Shown here one piece after another: positions 1-11,500 of a stretch of DNA of 64,000 bases; position 1 is the stretch's first letter; the number at the start of each line of letters is the position of its first letter. The notes under the pieces were generated by a model that saw only the letters and a list, made by a program, of their open reading frames with translations, was not told where the DNA came from and ran no database searches. The translations under genes were made by a program, and so were the position numbers. This DNA comes from Stichopus chloronotus (Eukaryota > Echinodermata > Holothuroidea > Aspidochirotida > Stichopodidae): the NCBI GenBank assembly GCA_021234535.1, contig CM037838.1, positions 13,471,680 to 13,535,679 of the forward strand, read 5' to 3'.

Positions 1-1835
1 AGAGGCCAATGATTGTTTTCATTCATGACAAAAAATAAAGAGTGTACATTTGACAAACATAACATAACAACCACAATGTTATATTTTAATGAATATTCAT
101 GACTACTTCATTTTATCCTGGAATCTTGGAAAATGACTTTCTTTTCTGTCAACTACATTTGACTGTACCTTATTTCTGGAGAGATTTAAAACAAAAATGA
201 TATTATAAATAATGTTTCTGTTAAAAGAAGGACGATTTCGGGCTTGAGAAGGGTCTTTCATTCATTTAGAATGTATATTAAAGAAAAAGACACATTTTTG
301 GTAACGATTGAAAATATCGAGGATTTGGCTGAAATTGACCAAAACGTAAGTCTATAGCCTTATCAAATTTTCATGTTTTGGCCAAAATCTGCTACAATTT
401 CGATTTTGCTCTATTTTCGAGGTCTTTTTGTCAGCGTTGAGAAATGACCGCTTCTATGTGATATTACTGTATTCGAGGCTTTATTAATAATAAATGACGT
501 CATTAGTAGCTTTTAAATGTCATACGTATCCATAAGTCGGATTCACCTTGAAATTACTCGACATCATCATCTTAGGAACATCTAAAAGAGCCAGTCATCA
601 TTTTGTTTGTTTTTTAACCGTTCTTCTTGGTATACTCCTTCACAGTAAACTGGTATACTATAATAATATTAATATTAAAACATTGACGTTTTTTGTTCAT
701 AGTGTGTTAACCAATGATACTACGGATGTTTGTTTGTTCCACAGAACGATTGCTACAAGGAAGTGAAAGGCCAAAGATTGTTTTCATTTATGAATAAAAA
801 ACAAAAATGTGTAAATTTCACAAATATAACATAAGAACCACAATGTTATAATTTAATGAATATTCATGACTGCTTCATTTTATCCTGGAATCTTGAGAAA
901 TGACTTTTTTTTTTTCTGTCAACTACATTTGACTGTACCTTATTTCTGGAGAGATTTAAAACAAAAATGATATTATAAATAATGTTTCTGTGAAAAAAAT
1001 AACGATTTCGGGCTGATAAAGGGTCTTTCATTCATTTAAAATGTATATTAAAGAAATAGACACATTTGTGGTAACCATTGAAAATATCGAGGATTTGGCT
1101 GAAATTGACCAAAACATATGGGTATAACCTTATCAAATTTTCAAATTTCGGTCAAAATCTGCTACAATTTCGATTTTACTCTATTTACGAGATTCTTTTG
1201 TCAGCGTTGAGAAATGACCGATTCAATGTGATATTACTGTATTGGAGGCTTTATTAATAATAAATGACGTCATTAATAACTTTTAAATATTATACGTATC
1301 CATAAGTCGGATTCACCTTGAAATTACACGACATCATAAACTTAGCAACATCTAGAAGAACAAGTGATCATTTTGTTTGTTTTTTTTTTCACTTTTCTGC
1401 TTGGTATAGCCCTTCATATTAAACAGGTATACTTTAATAATATTAATATTAAAAGATTGACGTTTTTGGTTCATAGTGTGTTAACCAATGAGACTACGGA
1501 TGTTTGTTTGTTCCACAGAACGATTGCTACAAGGATGGGAGAGGCCAATGATTGTTTTCATTCATGACAAAAAATAAAGAGTGTACATTTGACAAACATA
1601 ACATAACAACCACAATGTTATATTTTAATGAATATTCATGACTACTTCATTTTATCCTGGAATCTTGGAAAATGACTTTCTTTTCTGTCAACTTCATTTG
1701 ACTGTACCTTATTTCTGGAGAGATTTAAAACAAAAATGATATTATAAATAATGTTTCTGTTCAAAGAAGGACGATTTCGGGCTTGAGAAGTGTCTTTCAT
1801 TCATTTAGAATGTATATTAAAGAAATAGACTATCA
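1..1835 (+). repeat. ~765-bp satellite array, plus orientation, first block
   Basis: Tandem AT-rich monomers; the landmark ATGAATATTCAT recurs near 92, 860 and 1,631, giving a spacing of about 770 bp. Every monomer has the same order of landmarks: a GGAGAGATTT block, GACGATTTCGGGCTT, AAAATATCGA, a GGCTATAGCC-type palindrome, TGACGTCA, then a Tn-rich segment ending in GATTGCTACAAGG. The short ORFs here (548-766, 1,364-1,567) are satellite frames and I do not call them genes. The block ends where an unrelated insertion begins near 1,836. Confidence 0.95.
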
Positions 1836-2818
1836 TGGGTTTACCTTATGAGTCATATTACGTATGCTTGTCCTATTGCGTATACCTACCCATGATTATT
1901 CAATGTATGATTGTTTATATGTTTACGTGCCCATGCGCACTAGATTAAGACACACGTCATCGATCTCCGCGGAAGTCTTACCAACTTCGAGAGAGCTCAT
2001 CGATGATCAGAGGTTCTTACGACACGTTACACCACGGAAGTTTTGTTGGTTTGTGAGCAGAGTTTTGCCTCTCACTCTTTTGCTCTCTCACAGTTTTGTT
2101 ACCTATATTCATATCCTCGTTATTTAAATACGGTGGATTTTATTCACGAAACCCACGTTCTTTACTTGTGGATTTCTTTTACCTTATTCCTGGTGTTATT
2201 CGACTATACATTACTGTGTCTCAACTCCACTTTCATTATTTGTGGATTCTTAATGTCATCGGTTCCAGGACCCGTTTTGCAGTGACATTGTTCCCGTGAA
2301 GACTGGGTACCGACCGTTTTACACCATCCTAAGTTTAACCGGTGTTCGCCTGCTGTTTGTAACTGGCAGTTCCCCGATGTCCCATTTCTACTCAGGATCG
2401 TTTCATACTTTGGACATCTCGTTTATTCTATTGTCTGTGGCTGACGCTCCGCTTTATTAACTCTTATCGCGAACCGGCTATTGAAGTTCTCGTTCATCTT
2501 CCGCGCCGCGCTGATTTGAGAAGTGACGTCATCACGGAAGTATCAACGTCTTCGGCCGTCCAGTTATGAGATAAGTTTAATTTCATATTTTATCTGGCGG
2601 GTTAAGATCGTTTTATATTGTTATCGTTTGTATCATAATTGTGTATTCATTTTTATACATATCCTTGAAGGTAGAGTTAGATTTAGAATCAATATATAGT
2701 AATATTGATATTACTTCTATTTTCTCTTCTTCTCTTTTGTCTTGAAGTGACAACCTCAAAACCTCTCTGTCTGGATCTGAGTTCTTTCCCTTCTTATCCC
2801 GTAACAAGACACATTACA
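1836..2818 (+). mobile_element. Unclassified ~0.98-kb insertion in satellite (left-arm copy)
   Basis: Satellite is interrupted after AAAGAAATAGAC and resumes at AATATCACTGCATTGG, so the insertion also replaces about 200 bp of monomer. The insert is visibly richer in GC than the satellite and shares nothing obvious with it. Its first 60 bases contain an inverted pair (ATCATGGGT near 1,838 and ACCCATGAT near 1,888). It also has a TATA-like TATTTAAAT near 2,123 and a perfect TGACGTCA at 2,524-2,531. The overlapping ORFs here (up to 87 codons) look random. A solo LTR or non-autonomous transposon is possible, but I see no clean TG...CA ends or target duplication. An inverted copy lies at 17,380-18,362. 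Confidence 0.5.
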
Positions 2819-4945
2819 CAATGTAATATCACTGCATTGGTGGCTTTATTAATAATAAATGACGTCATTAATAGTTCTCAAATGTCATTCTCATCTATAA
2901 GTCGGATTCACCTTGAAATTACTTGATATCATTAACTTAGCAACATCTAGGAGAAAAAGAGATCATTTTGTTTGGCTTTTCAACTGTTCTTCCTAGATAA
3001 AGCTTCATATTAAACAGGTATCATTTAATAATATTAAAATGAAAACATGGACCTTTACCTTTGATGTTGTGTTTTTCATTGAGACTACGGATGTTTGCTT
3101 GTTCCACTTATTACTACAAGCAAGGAAGAGGCCAATGATTGTTTTCGTTTATAAAAAAGAAATGAAAAGCGTAAATTTGACAAATATAACATAAGAACCA
3201 GAACGTTATAATTTGATGAATATTCATACTGCTTCGTTTTATCCTGGAATCATGAGAAATGACATTTTTGGTTTTTGTCAACTACGTTTTATAGTACTTT
3301 ATTTCTAGAGTCATTAAAAAAATATAAGATTATAAATATTGTTTCTGTTAAAAGAAGGACGATTTCGGGCTTAGGAAGGGTCCTTTATTGATTTAGAATG
3401 TATATTTAAGAAATAGACACATTCTTGTTAACGATTAAAAATATCGACGATTTGGCCAAAAATAGACCAAAACGTAAGGCTATAGCCTTATCAAATTTTC
3501 ATGTTTTGGCCAAAATCTGCTACATTTTCGATTTTGCTCTATTTTCGAGATCTTTCTGCCAGCGTTGAGAAATGACCGATTCAATGTGATATCATTGCAT
3601 TGGTGGCTTTATTAATAATAAATGACGTCATTAATAACCTTCAAATGTCATTCTCATCTATAAGTCGGATTCACCTTGAAATTACTTGATATCATTAACT
3701 TAGCAACATCTAGGAGAAAAAGTGATCATTTTGTTTGGGTTTTTACTGTTCTTCCTCGATGAAGCTTCATAATAAACAGGTATCATTTAATAATATTAAA
3801 ATGAAAACATGGACCTTTACCTTTGATGTTGTGTTTACCATTGAGACTGCGGATGTTTGTTTGTTCCACTTATTACTACAAGCAAGGAAGAGGCCAATGA
3901 TTGTTTACGTTTGTAAAAAAGAAATGAAAAGCGTAAATTTGACAAATATAACATAAGAACCAGAACGTTATCATTTGATGAATATTCATGCTGCTTCATT
4001 TTATCCTGGAATCGTGAGAAATGACATTTTTGGTTTTTGTCAACTACGTTTTATAGTACATTATTTCTAGAGAGATTAAAAAAAATATGAGATTACAAAT
4101 ATTGTTTGTTTGTTACACAGAACGATTGCTACAAGGAAGGGAGAGGCCAATGACTGTTTTCATTCATGAAAAAAAATAAAGAGTGTAAATTTGACATTTA
4201 TAACATAGCAGCAACAATGTTATAATTTAATGAATATTCATATTCACTACATTTTACTGTACCTTATTCCTGGAGAGGTTTAAAAAAAAAAATGAGATTA
4301 CAAATATTGTTTCTGTTAAACGAAGGACGATTTCGGGCTTAGGAAAGGGTCCTTTATTGATTTAGAATGTATATTTTAGAAATAGACACATTCATGTTAA
4401 CGATTAAAAATATCGACGATTTGGCCAAAAATTGACCAAAACGTAAGGCTATAGCCTTATCAAATTTTCATATTTTGGCCAAAATCTGCTACATTTTCTA
4501 TTTTGCTCTATTTTCTAGATGTTTCTGTCAGCGTTGAGAAATGACCGATTCAATGTAATATCACTGCATTGGTGGCTTTATTAATAATTAATGACGTCAT
4601 TAAGGGCTTTTAAATGTCATTCTCATCCATAAGTCAGATTCATCTTGAAATTACTTGATATCATTAACTTAGCAACATCTAGAAGAAAAAGTGATCATTC
4701 AGTTTCGTTTTTAACTGTTCTTCCTAGAAAGGGCTTCATATTAAACAGGCATATTTTTAGAATATTAAAATGAAAAAATGGACCTTTACCTTTCATGTTG
4801 TGTTTACCATTGAGACAACGGATGTTTGTTTGTTCCACTTATTACTGGAAGCAAGGAAGAGGCCAATAATTGTTTTCGTTTATAAAAAAAAATGAAGAGG
4901 GTAAATTTAAACAATGTAACATAAGAACCACGATGTTATAATTTG

Positions 4946-5712
4946 ATGAATATTCATGCTGCTTCATTTTATCATGGAATCGTGAGAAATGACATTTTTG
5001 GTATTGTTTACTACTTTATGAAGTACTTTATTTCTGGAGAGATTAAAACAATATGAGATTACAAATATTTTTTCTGTTAAAAGAAGGACGATTTCGGGCT
5101 TACGAAGGGTCCTTTATTGATTTAGAATGTATATTAAAGAAATAGACACATTCGTGTTAACGAATGAAAATATCGACGATTTGGCTGAAATTGACCAAAA
5201 CGTAAGGCTATAGCCTTATCAAATTTTCATACTTTGGCCAAAATCTGCTAGAATTTCGATTTTGCTCTATTTTCGAGATCTTTTTGTCAGCGTTGAGAAA
5301 TGACCGATTCAGTGTGAAATTACTGTATTGGGGGCTTTATTAATAATAAATGACGTCATTAATAGCTTTTAAATGTGATACGTATCGATAAGTCGGATTC
5401 ACCTTGAAATTACTCGACATCATAAACTTAGCAACATCTAGAAGAAGAAGTGATCATTTTGTTTGTTTTTTTAACTGTTCTTCTTGGTATAGTCCTACAC
5501 ACTAAACAGGTGTAGTTTAATAATATTAATATTAAAATATTTTCGTTTTTGGTTCATAGTGTGTTAACTAATGAGATTACTGAATGTTTGTTTGTTCCCC
5601 AGAACGATTACTACAAGAAAGCGAGAGGAAAATGATTGTTTTCATTAATGAATAAAAAATAAAGAGTGTAAATTTGACAAACATAGCATAAGAACCACAA
5701 TGTTATAATTTA
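4946..5712 (+). repeat. Representative satellite monomer (767 bp)
   Basis: One unit measured from one ATGAATATTCAT (4,946-4,957) to the next (5,713-5,724). Within it are the perfect 16-bp palindrome TAAGGCTATAGCCTTA (5,203-5,218), the CRE-type TGACGTCA (5,351-5,358) inside AATGACGTCATT, and AATATTAATATT (5,522-5,533). A donor-like AAAAC/GTAAGG (around 5,201) and an acceptor-like pyrimidine tract with CCCCAG (around 5,600) are also present. Other units in the array show the same order with point changes. Confidence 0.9.
5351..5358. promoter_or_regulatory. CRE-type TGACGTCA palindrome (one per typical monomer)
   Basis: Perfect TGACGTCA, the consensus site for CREB/ATF-class bZIP factors. The same octamer sits in the same monomer position in many units, for example 495-502, 1,265-1,272 and 2,860-2,867. 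A few units are mutated (TGACCTCA near 6,115). Sequence identity to the consensus is seen directly; binding is not shown. Confidence 0.5.
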
Positions 5713-6756
5713 ATGAATATTCATGACTGCTTCATTTTATCCTGGAATCTTGAGAAATGACCTTTTGTTTCTGTCAACTACATTTTACTGTACCTTATTT
5801 CTGGAGAGATTTAAAAAACAAATTATAAAAAATCTTTCTGTTAAAAGAAGGACGATTTCGGGGTAAGGTAGGGTTTCTCATTCATTTAGAATGTATATTC
5901 AAGAAATAGACACATTTTTGGTAACGATTGAAAATATCGACGATTTGGCTGAAATTGACCAAAACGTAAGGCTATAGCCTTATCAAATTTTCATATTTTG
6001 ACCACAATCTGCTACAATTTCGATTTTGCTCTATTATCGAGATCTTTTTTGTCACCGTTCAGAAATGACCGATTCAATGTGATATTACTGCATTGGAGGC
6101 TTTGTTAATAATAAATGACCTCATTAATAACTTTTAAATGTCATATGTATCGATAAGTCGGCTTCACCTTGAAATTACTCGACATCATGAACTTAGTAAC
6201 ATCTATAAGAACAAGTGATCATACTGTTTGTCATTAACTGTTCTTCATGGTTTAGTCCTTCACACTAAACAGGTATACGTTAATAATATAAAGTTTAAAA
6301 GATTGACGTTTTTGGTTGATAGTGTATTAACAAGTGAGACTACGGATGTTTTCTTGTTCCACAGAACGATTCCTACAAGGAAGGGAGAGGCCAATGATTG
6401 CTTTCATTTATGAAGAAAAATAAAGATTGTAAATTTGACAAATATAATATAAGAACCACAATGTTATAATTTAATGAATATTCATGACTGCTTCATTTTA
6501 TCCTGGAATTTTGAGAAATGACTTTTTTCCTCTCAACAACATTATGCTGTACCTTTATGTGTGGAGAGATTTAGAAAAAGATGAAATTATAAATAATACT
6601 TCTGTTAAAAGAAGGATGCTGTCGGGCTTATGAAAGGGTCTTTCTTTCATTTAGAATGTATATTAAACAAATAGACACATTTGTGGTAACCATTGAAAAT
6701 ATCGACGATTTGGCTGAAATTGACCAAAAAGTAAGGCTATAACCTTATCAAATTTT

Positions 6757-7099
6757 CATATTTTGGCCAAAATCTGCTACATTTTCTATTTTGCTCTATT
6801 TTCTAGATGTTTCTGTCAGCGTTGAGAAATGACCGATTCACTGTAATATCACTGCATTGGTGGCTTTATTAATAATTAATGACGTCATTAAGGGCTTTTA
6901 AATGTCATTCTCATCCATAAGTCAGATTCATCTTGAAATTACTTGATATCATTAACTTAGCAACATCTAGAAGAAAAAGTGATCATTCAGTTTCGTTTTT
7001 AACTGTTCTTCCTAGAAAGGGCTTCATATTAAACAGGCATATTTTTAGAATATTAAAATGAAAACATGGACCTTTACCTTTCATGTTGTGTTTACCATT
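6757..7099 (+). repeat. Transplanted type-B satellite patch
   Basis: This stretch matches 4,469-4,811 with a constant offset of 2,288 bp, no indels and only about two mismatches over the last 320 bp. It is flanked on both sides by type-A satellite. It begins within the GGCTATA segment and ends abruptly at TTTACCATT, where it joins CCAGTTTTGATTTTACTC from a different point in the monomer. The result is an overlong unit (about 1,090 bp between landmarks). This is best read as recent duplication or gene conversion. Confidence 0.8.
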
Positions 7100-8530
7100 A
7101 CCAGTTTTGATTTTACTCTATTTTCGAGATCTTTTTGTCAGCGTTGAGAAATGACTAATTCAATGTGATATTAATGTATTGGAGGCTTTATTTAAAATAA
7201 ATGACGTCATTAACAGCTTTTCAATGTCATACGTATCCATAAGTCGCATTTATCTTGAAATAACTCGACATCATCAACTTAGCAACATGTAAAAGAACAA
7301 GTGATCATTTTGTTTGTTTTTTAACTGTTCTGCTTGGAATAGCGCTTTACTTTAAACAGGTATACTTTAATGATATTAATATTAAATCATTGACTTTCTA
7401 GTTGATAGTGCATTAATTAATGAGACTACGGATGTTTGTTTGTTCCGCAGAACGATTGCTACAAGGAAGGGAGAGGCCAATAATTGTTTTCATTGATGAA
7501 AAAAAAAACTGAAGGGGTCTAAATTTGACAAATGTAACATAAGAACCACAATCTTATATTTTAATGATTATTCATGACTACTTCATTTTATCCTGGAATC
7601 TTGAGAAATGATTTTTATTTTCTGTCAACTACATTTTACTGTGCCTTATTTCTGGAGAGATTTTGAAAAATGAAATAATATGATAAATAATGTTTCTGTT
7701 AACAGAATGACGATTTCGGGCTTAGGAAAGGTCTTTCATTCATTTAGAATGTATATTTAAAAAATAGACACATTTTTTGTAACAGTTGAAAATATCGACG
7801 ATTTGCCTGAAATTGATCTCAACGTAAGGCTATAGCCGTATCAAATTTTCATATTTTGGACAAAATCTGTTACAATTTCGATTTTCCTCTATTTTCGAGA
7901 TCTTTTTTGCCAGCGTTGAGAAATGACTAATTCAATGTGATATTACTGTATTGGAGGCTTTATTAATAATAAATGACGTTATTAATAGCTTTTAAATGTC
8001 ATATGTATCCATAAGTCTGAGTCACCTTGAAATTACTCGACATCATGAACAGAGGAACGTCTAGAAGAACAAGTGATCATTTTGTTTGTTCTTTTAACTG
8101 TTCTGCTTGGTATAGGTCCTTCACACTAAACAGGTATACTTTAATAATATTAATATGAAAAGATTAATGTTTTTGGTTCATAGTGTGTTAACCAATGAGA
8201 ATACGGATGTTTCTTTGTTATATAGAACGATTGCTACAAGGAATGGAGGCCTAATGATTGTTTACATTGATGAAAAAAAGGGTGTAAATTTGACAAATAT
8301 AACATAAGAACCAGAATGTTGTAATTTAATGAATATTCACGACTGCCTCATTTTATCCTGGAATCTTGAGAAATGACTTTTTTTTTCTGTCAACTACATT
8401 TTACTGTACCTTAATTCTGGAGAGATTTTTTTTTAAAAAAAAGGAGATTATAAATAATTCTTCTGTTAAGAGAAGGACGATTTCGGACTTATCAAGGGGC
8501 TTTCATTCTTTCAGAATGTATATTTAGGAA

Positions 8531-11500
8531 AAGGCCTTACGTTTTGGTCAATTTCTGCCAAATCGTTGATATTTTCAATCGTTACCAAAAATGTGTCTTT
8601 TTCTGTAATATACATTCTAAATGAATGAAAGACCCTTCCTCAGCTCGAAATCGTCCTTCTTTTAACAAAAACATTATTTATCATTTCATTTTTGTTGAAA
8701 ATCTCTCCAGAAATAAGGTACAGTAAAATGTGGTTGACAGAAATAAAAAGTCAGTCTTCACGATTCCAGGATAAAAAGAAGTAGTCATGAATATTCATTA
8801 AAATATAACATTGTGGTTCTTACGTTATATTTGTCAAATTTACACTCTTTTATTTTTTTTCCCATTAAAGAAAACAATCATTGGCCTCTCCCTTCCTTGT
8901 AGCGATCGTTCTGTGGAACAAACAAACATCCGTATTCCTATTGGTTAACACAGTATGAACAAAAAACGTCAATGTTTTAATATTAATATTATTAAAGTAA
9001 ACCTGTTTAGTGTGAAGGACTATACCAAGCAGAGCAGTTAAAAAGACAAACAAAATGATCACTTGTTCTTCTATATGTTGCTAAGTTCATGATGCCGAGT
9101 AATTTCAAGGTGAATTCGACTTATGGATACGTATGACATTTAAAAGTTATTAATGACGTCATTTATTATTAATAAAGCCTCCAATACAGTAATATCACAG
9201 TGAATCGGTCATTTCTCAACGCTGGCGAAAAGACTTCGAAGACAGAGCAAAATCGAAATTTTACCAGATTTTGTCCAAAATATGAAAATTTGATAAGGCT
9301 CTGGCAGTACGTTTTGGTCAATTTCAGCCAAATCTTCGATATTTCCAATCGTTACCATAAATGTGTCTTTTTCCTATAAGTATACATTCTGAATGAATGA
9401 GAGCCCCTTGATAAGTCCGAAATCGTCCTTTTTTTAACAGAAGCATTATTTATAATCTGATTTTTTTTTCAAAATCTCTCCACAATTAAGGTACAGTAAA
9501 ACATAGTTGACAGAAAAAAAATTCATTTCTCAAAATTACAGGATAAAATGAAGCAGTCATGAATATTCATTAAATTATAACATTGTGGTTCTTATGTTAT
9601 ATTTGTCAAATTTACAACCCTTTTTTTTTCATAAATGAAAACAATCATTAGTCCTGCAATCCTTGTAGCAATCATTCTATGTAACAAACAAACATCCTTA
9701 GTCTCATTGGTTTACACACTATGAACCAAAAACATTAATCTTTTCATATTAATATTATTAAAGTATACCTGTTTAGTGTGAAGGACTATACCAAGCAGAA
9801 CAGTTAAAAAAACAAACAAAATGATCACTTCTTCTTCTAGACGTTCCTCAGTTCATGATGTCGAGTAATTTCAAGGTGAATCTGACTTATGGTTACGTAT
9901 GACATTTAAAAGGTATTAATGACGTCATTTATTATTAATAAAGCCTCCAATACAGTAATATCACAGTGAATCGGTCATTTCTCAACGCTGGCAAAATGAC
10001 TTCGAAGATAGAGCAAAATCGAAATTGTACCAGATTTTGTCCAAAATATGAAAATTTGATAAGGCTATGGGCCTTACGTTTTGGTCAATTTCAGCCAAAT
10101 CGTCGATATTTTCAATCGTTACCATAAATGTGTCTTTTTCCTATAAGTATACATTCTGAATGAATGAGAGCCTCTTGATAAGTCCGAAATCGTCCTTTTT
10201 TTAACAGTAGCATTATTTATAATCTGATTTTTTTTTCAAAATCTCTCCACAATTAAGGTACAGTAAAATATAGTTGACAGAAAAAAAAAGTCATTTCTCA
10301 AAATTCCAGGATAAAATGAAGCAGTCATGAATAATCATTAAATTATAACATTTTTGTTTTCATGTTATGTTTTTCAAATTTACAGTCGTTAGTTTTGTCA
10401 TGAATGAAAACAATCATTGGCCTCTCCCATCCTTGTAGCAATCGTTCTGTGGAACAAACAAACATCCGTAGACTCATTGGTTAACACACAATGAACCAAA
10501 AACGTCAATGTTTTAATATTAATATCATTAAGGTATACCTGTTTAGTGTGGAGGACTAAACCAACAAGAACAGTTAAATGACAAACAATATGATCACTTG
10601 TTCTTCTAGATGTTACTAAGTTCATAATGTCAAGTAATTTCAAGGTGAATTCGACTTATGGATACGTATGACATTTCAAGGTGACATCATTTATTATTAA
10701 TAAAGCCTCCAACACAGTAATATCACATTGAATCGGTCATTTCTCAACGCTGAAAAAAAGACCTCGAAGATAGAGCAAAATCGAAATTGTAGCAGAATTT
10801 TGTCAAAATATGAAAATTTGATAAGGCTATAGCCTTACGTTTCGGTCAATTTCAGCCAAATCGTTGATATTTTCAACCGTACAAAAAATGTGTCTATTTC
10901 TTTAATATACATTCTAAATGAAGGAAAGACCCTTTATGAGCCCGAAATCGTTATTCTTTTAACAGAAACATTATTTACAATCTCCTTTTTTTTTAAATCT
11001 CTCCAGAAATAATTTACAGTAAAATGTAGTTGACAGAAAAGAAAAAGTCATTTCTTAAGATTCCAGGATAAAATGAAGCAGTCATGAATATTCATTAAAT
11101 TATAACATTGTGGTTCTTTTGTTATACTTGTCAAATTTACGATCTTTATTTTTTTTTCAAAAATGGAAACAATCATTGGCCTGTCACTTCCTTGTAGCAA
11201 TCGTTCTGTGGAACAAACAAACATCCGTAGTCTCATTGGCTAACACACTATTAACGAAAAACGTCAATCTTTTAATATTAATATTATTAACGTTTACCTG
11301 ATTAGTGTGAAGGACTATACCAAGCACAACAGTTCAAAAACAAATAAAATGATCACTTGTTCTTCTAGATGTTGCTAAGTTCATGATGTCGATTAATTTT
11401 AAGGTGAATCCGACTTATAAATACGTGTGACATTCAAAGCTATTTATTAATGACGTCATTTATTTTTTATAAAACCTCCAATACAGTGATATCACATTGA

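Larger units (their letters stand above)
1510..7240 (+). repeat. Left arm of near-identical large palindrome
   Basis: Positions in this arm pair with the reverse complement of 12,965-18,688. The coordinate sums are constant at 20,198 over the outer part (for example 1,864 with 18,334 and 2,613 with 17,585) and 20,207 further in (6,228 with 13,979). The step of 9 bp is explained by a few small indels. The outer edge is marked by mismatches starting near 1,500. The inner edge is near 7,240, where GGATTCACC-type sequence diverges. The arm includes the 0.98-kb insertion, so the palindrome is younger than that insertion. Confidence 0.9.
2819..8530 (+). repeat. ~765-bp satellite array, plus orientation, second block
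   Basis: Monomers continue with the ATGAATATTCAT landmark near 3,221, 3,982, 4,231 (after a truncated unit), 4,946, 5,713 and 6,474, then degenerate near 7,568 and 8,333. Two subfamilies alternate. Type A has a GGTATAGTCCTTCACAC segment and the splice-like TTCCACAGAACG. Type B has GAAAACATGGACCTTTACC and TTCCACTTATTACTACAAG. B-type material lies at about 2,820-4,090, 4,290-5,150 and 6,760-7,100. The block ends at a strand switch near 8,531. Confidence 0.95.

Noticed and set aside
548..2807. Short ORFs in satellite and in the 0.98-kb insertion as host genes
   Set aside because: They repeat with the monomer or overlap in several frames, lack family features and usually lack an ATG.
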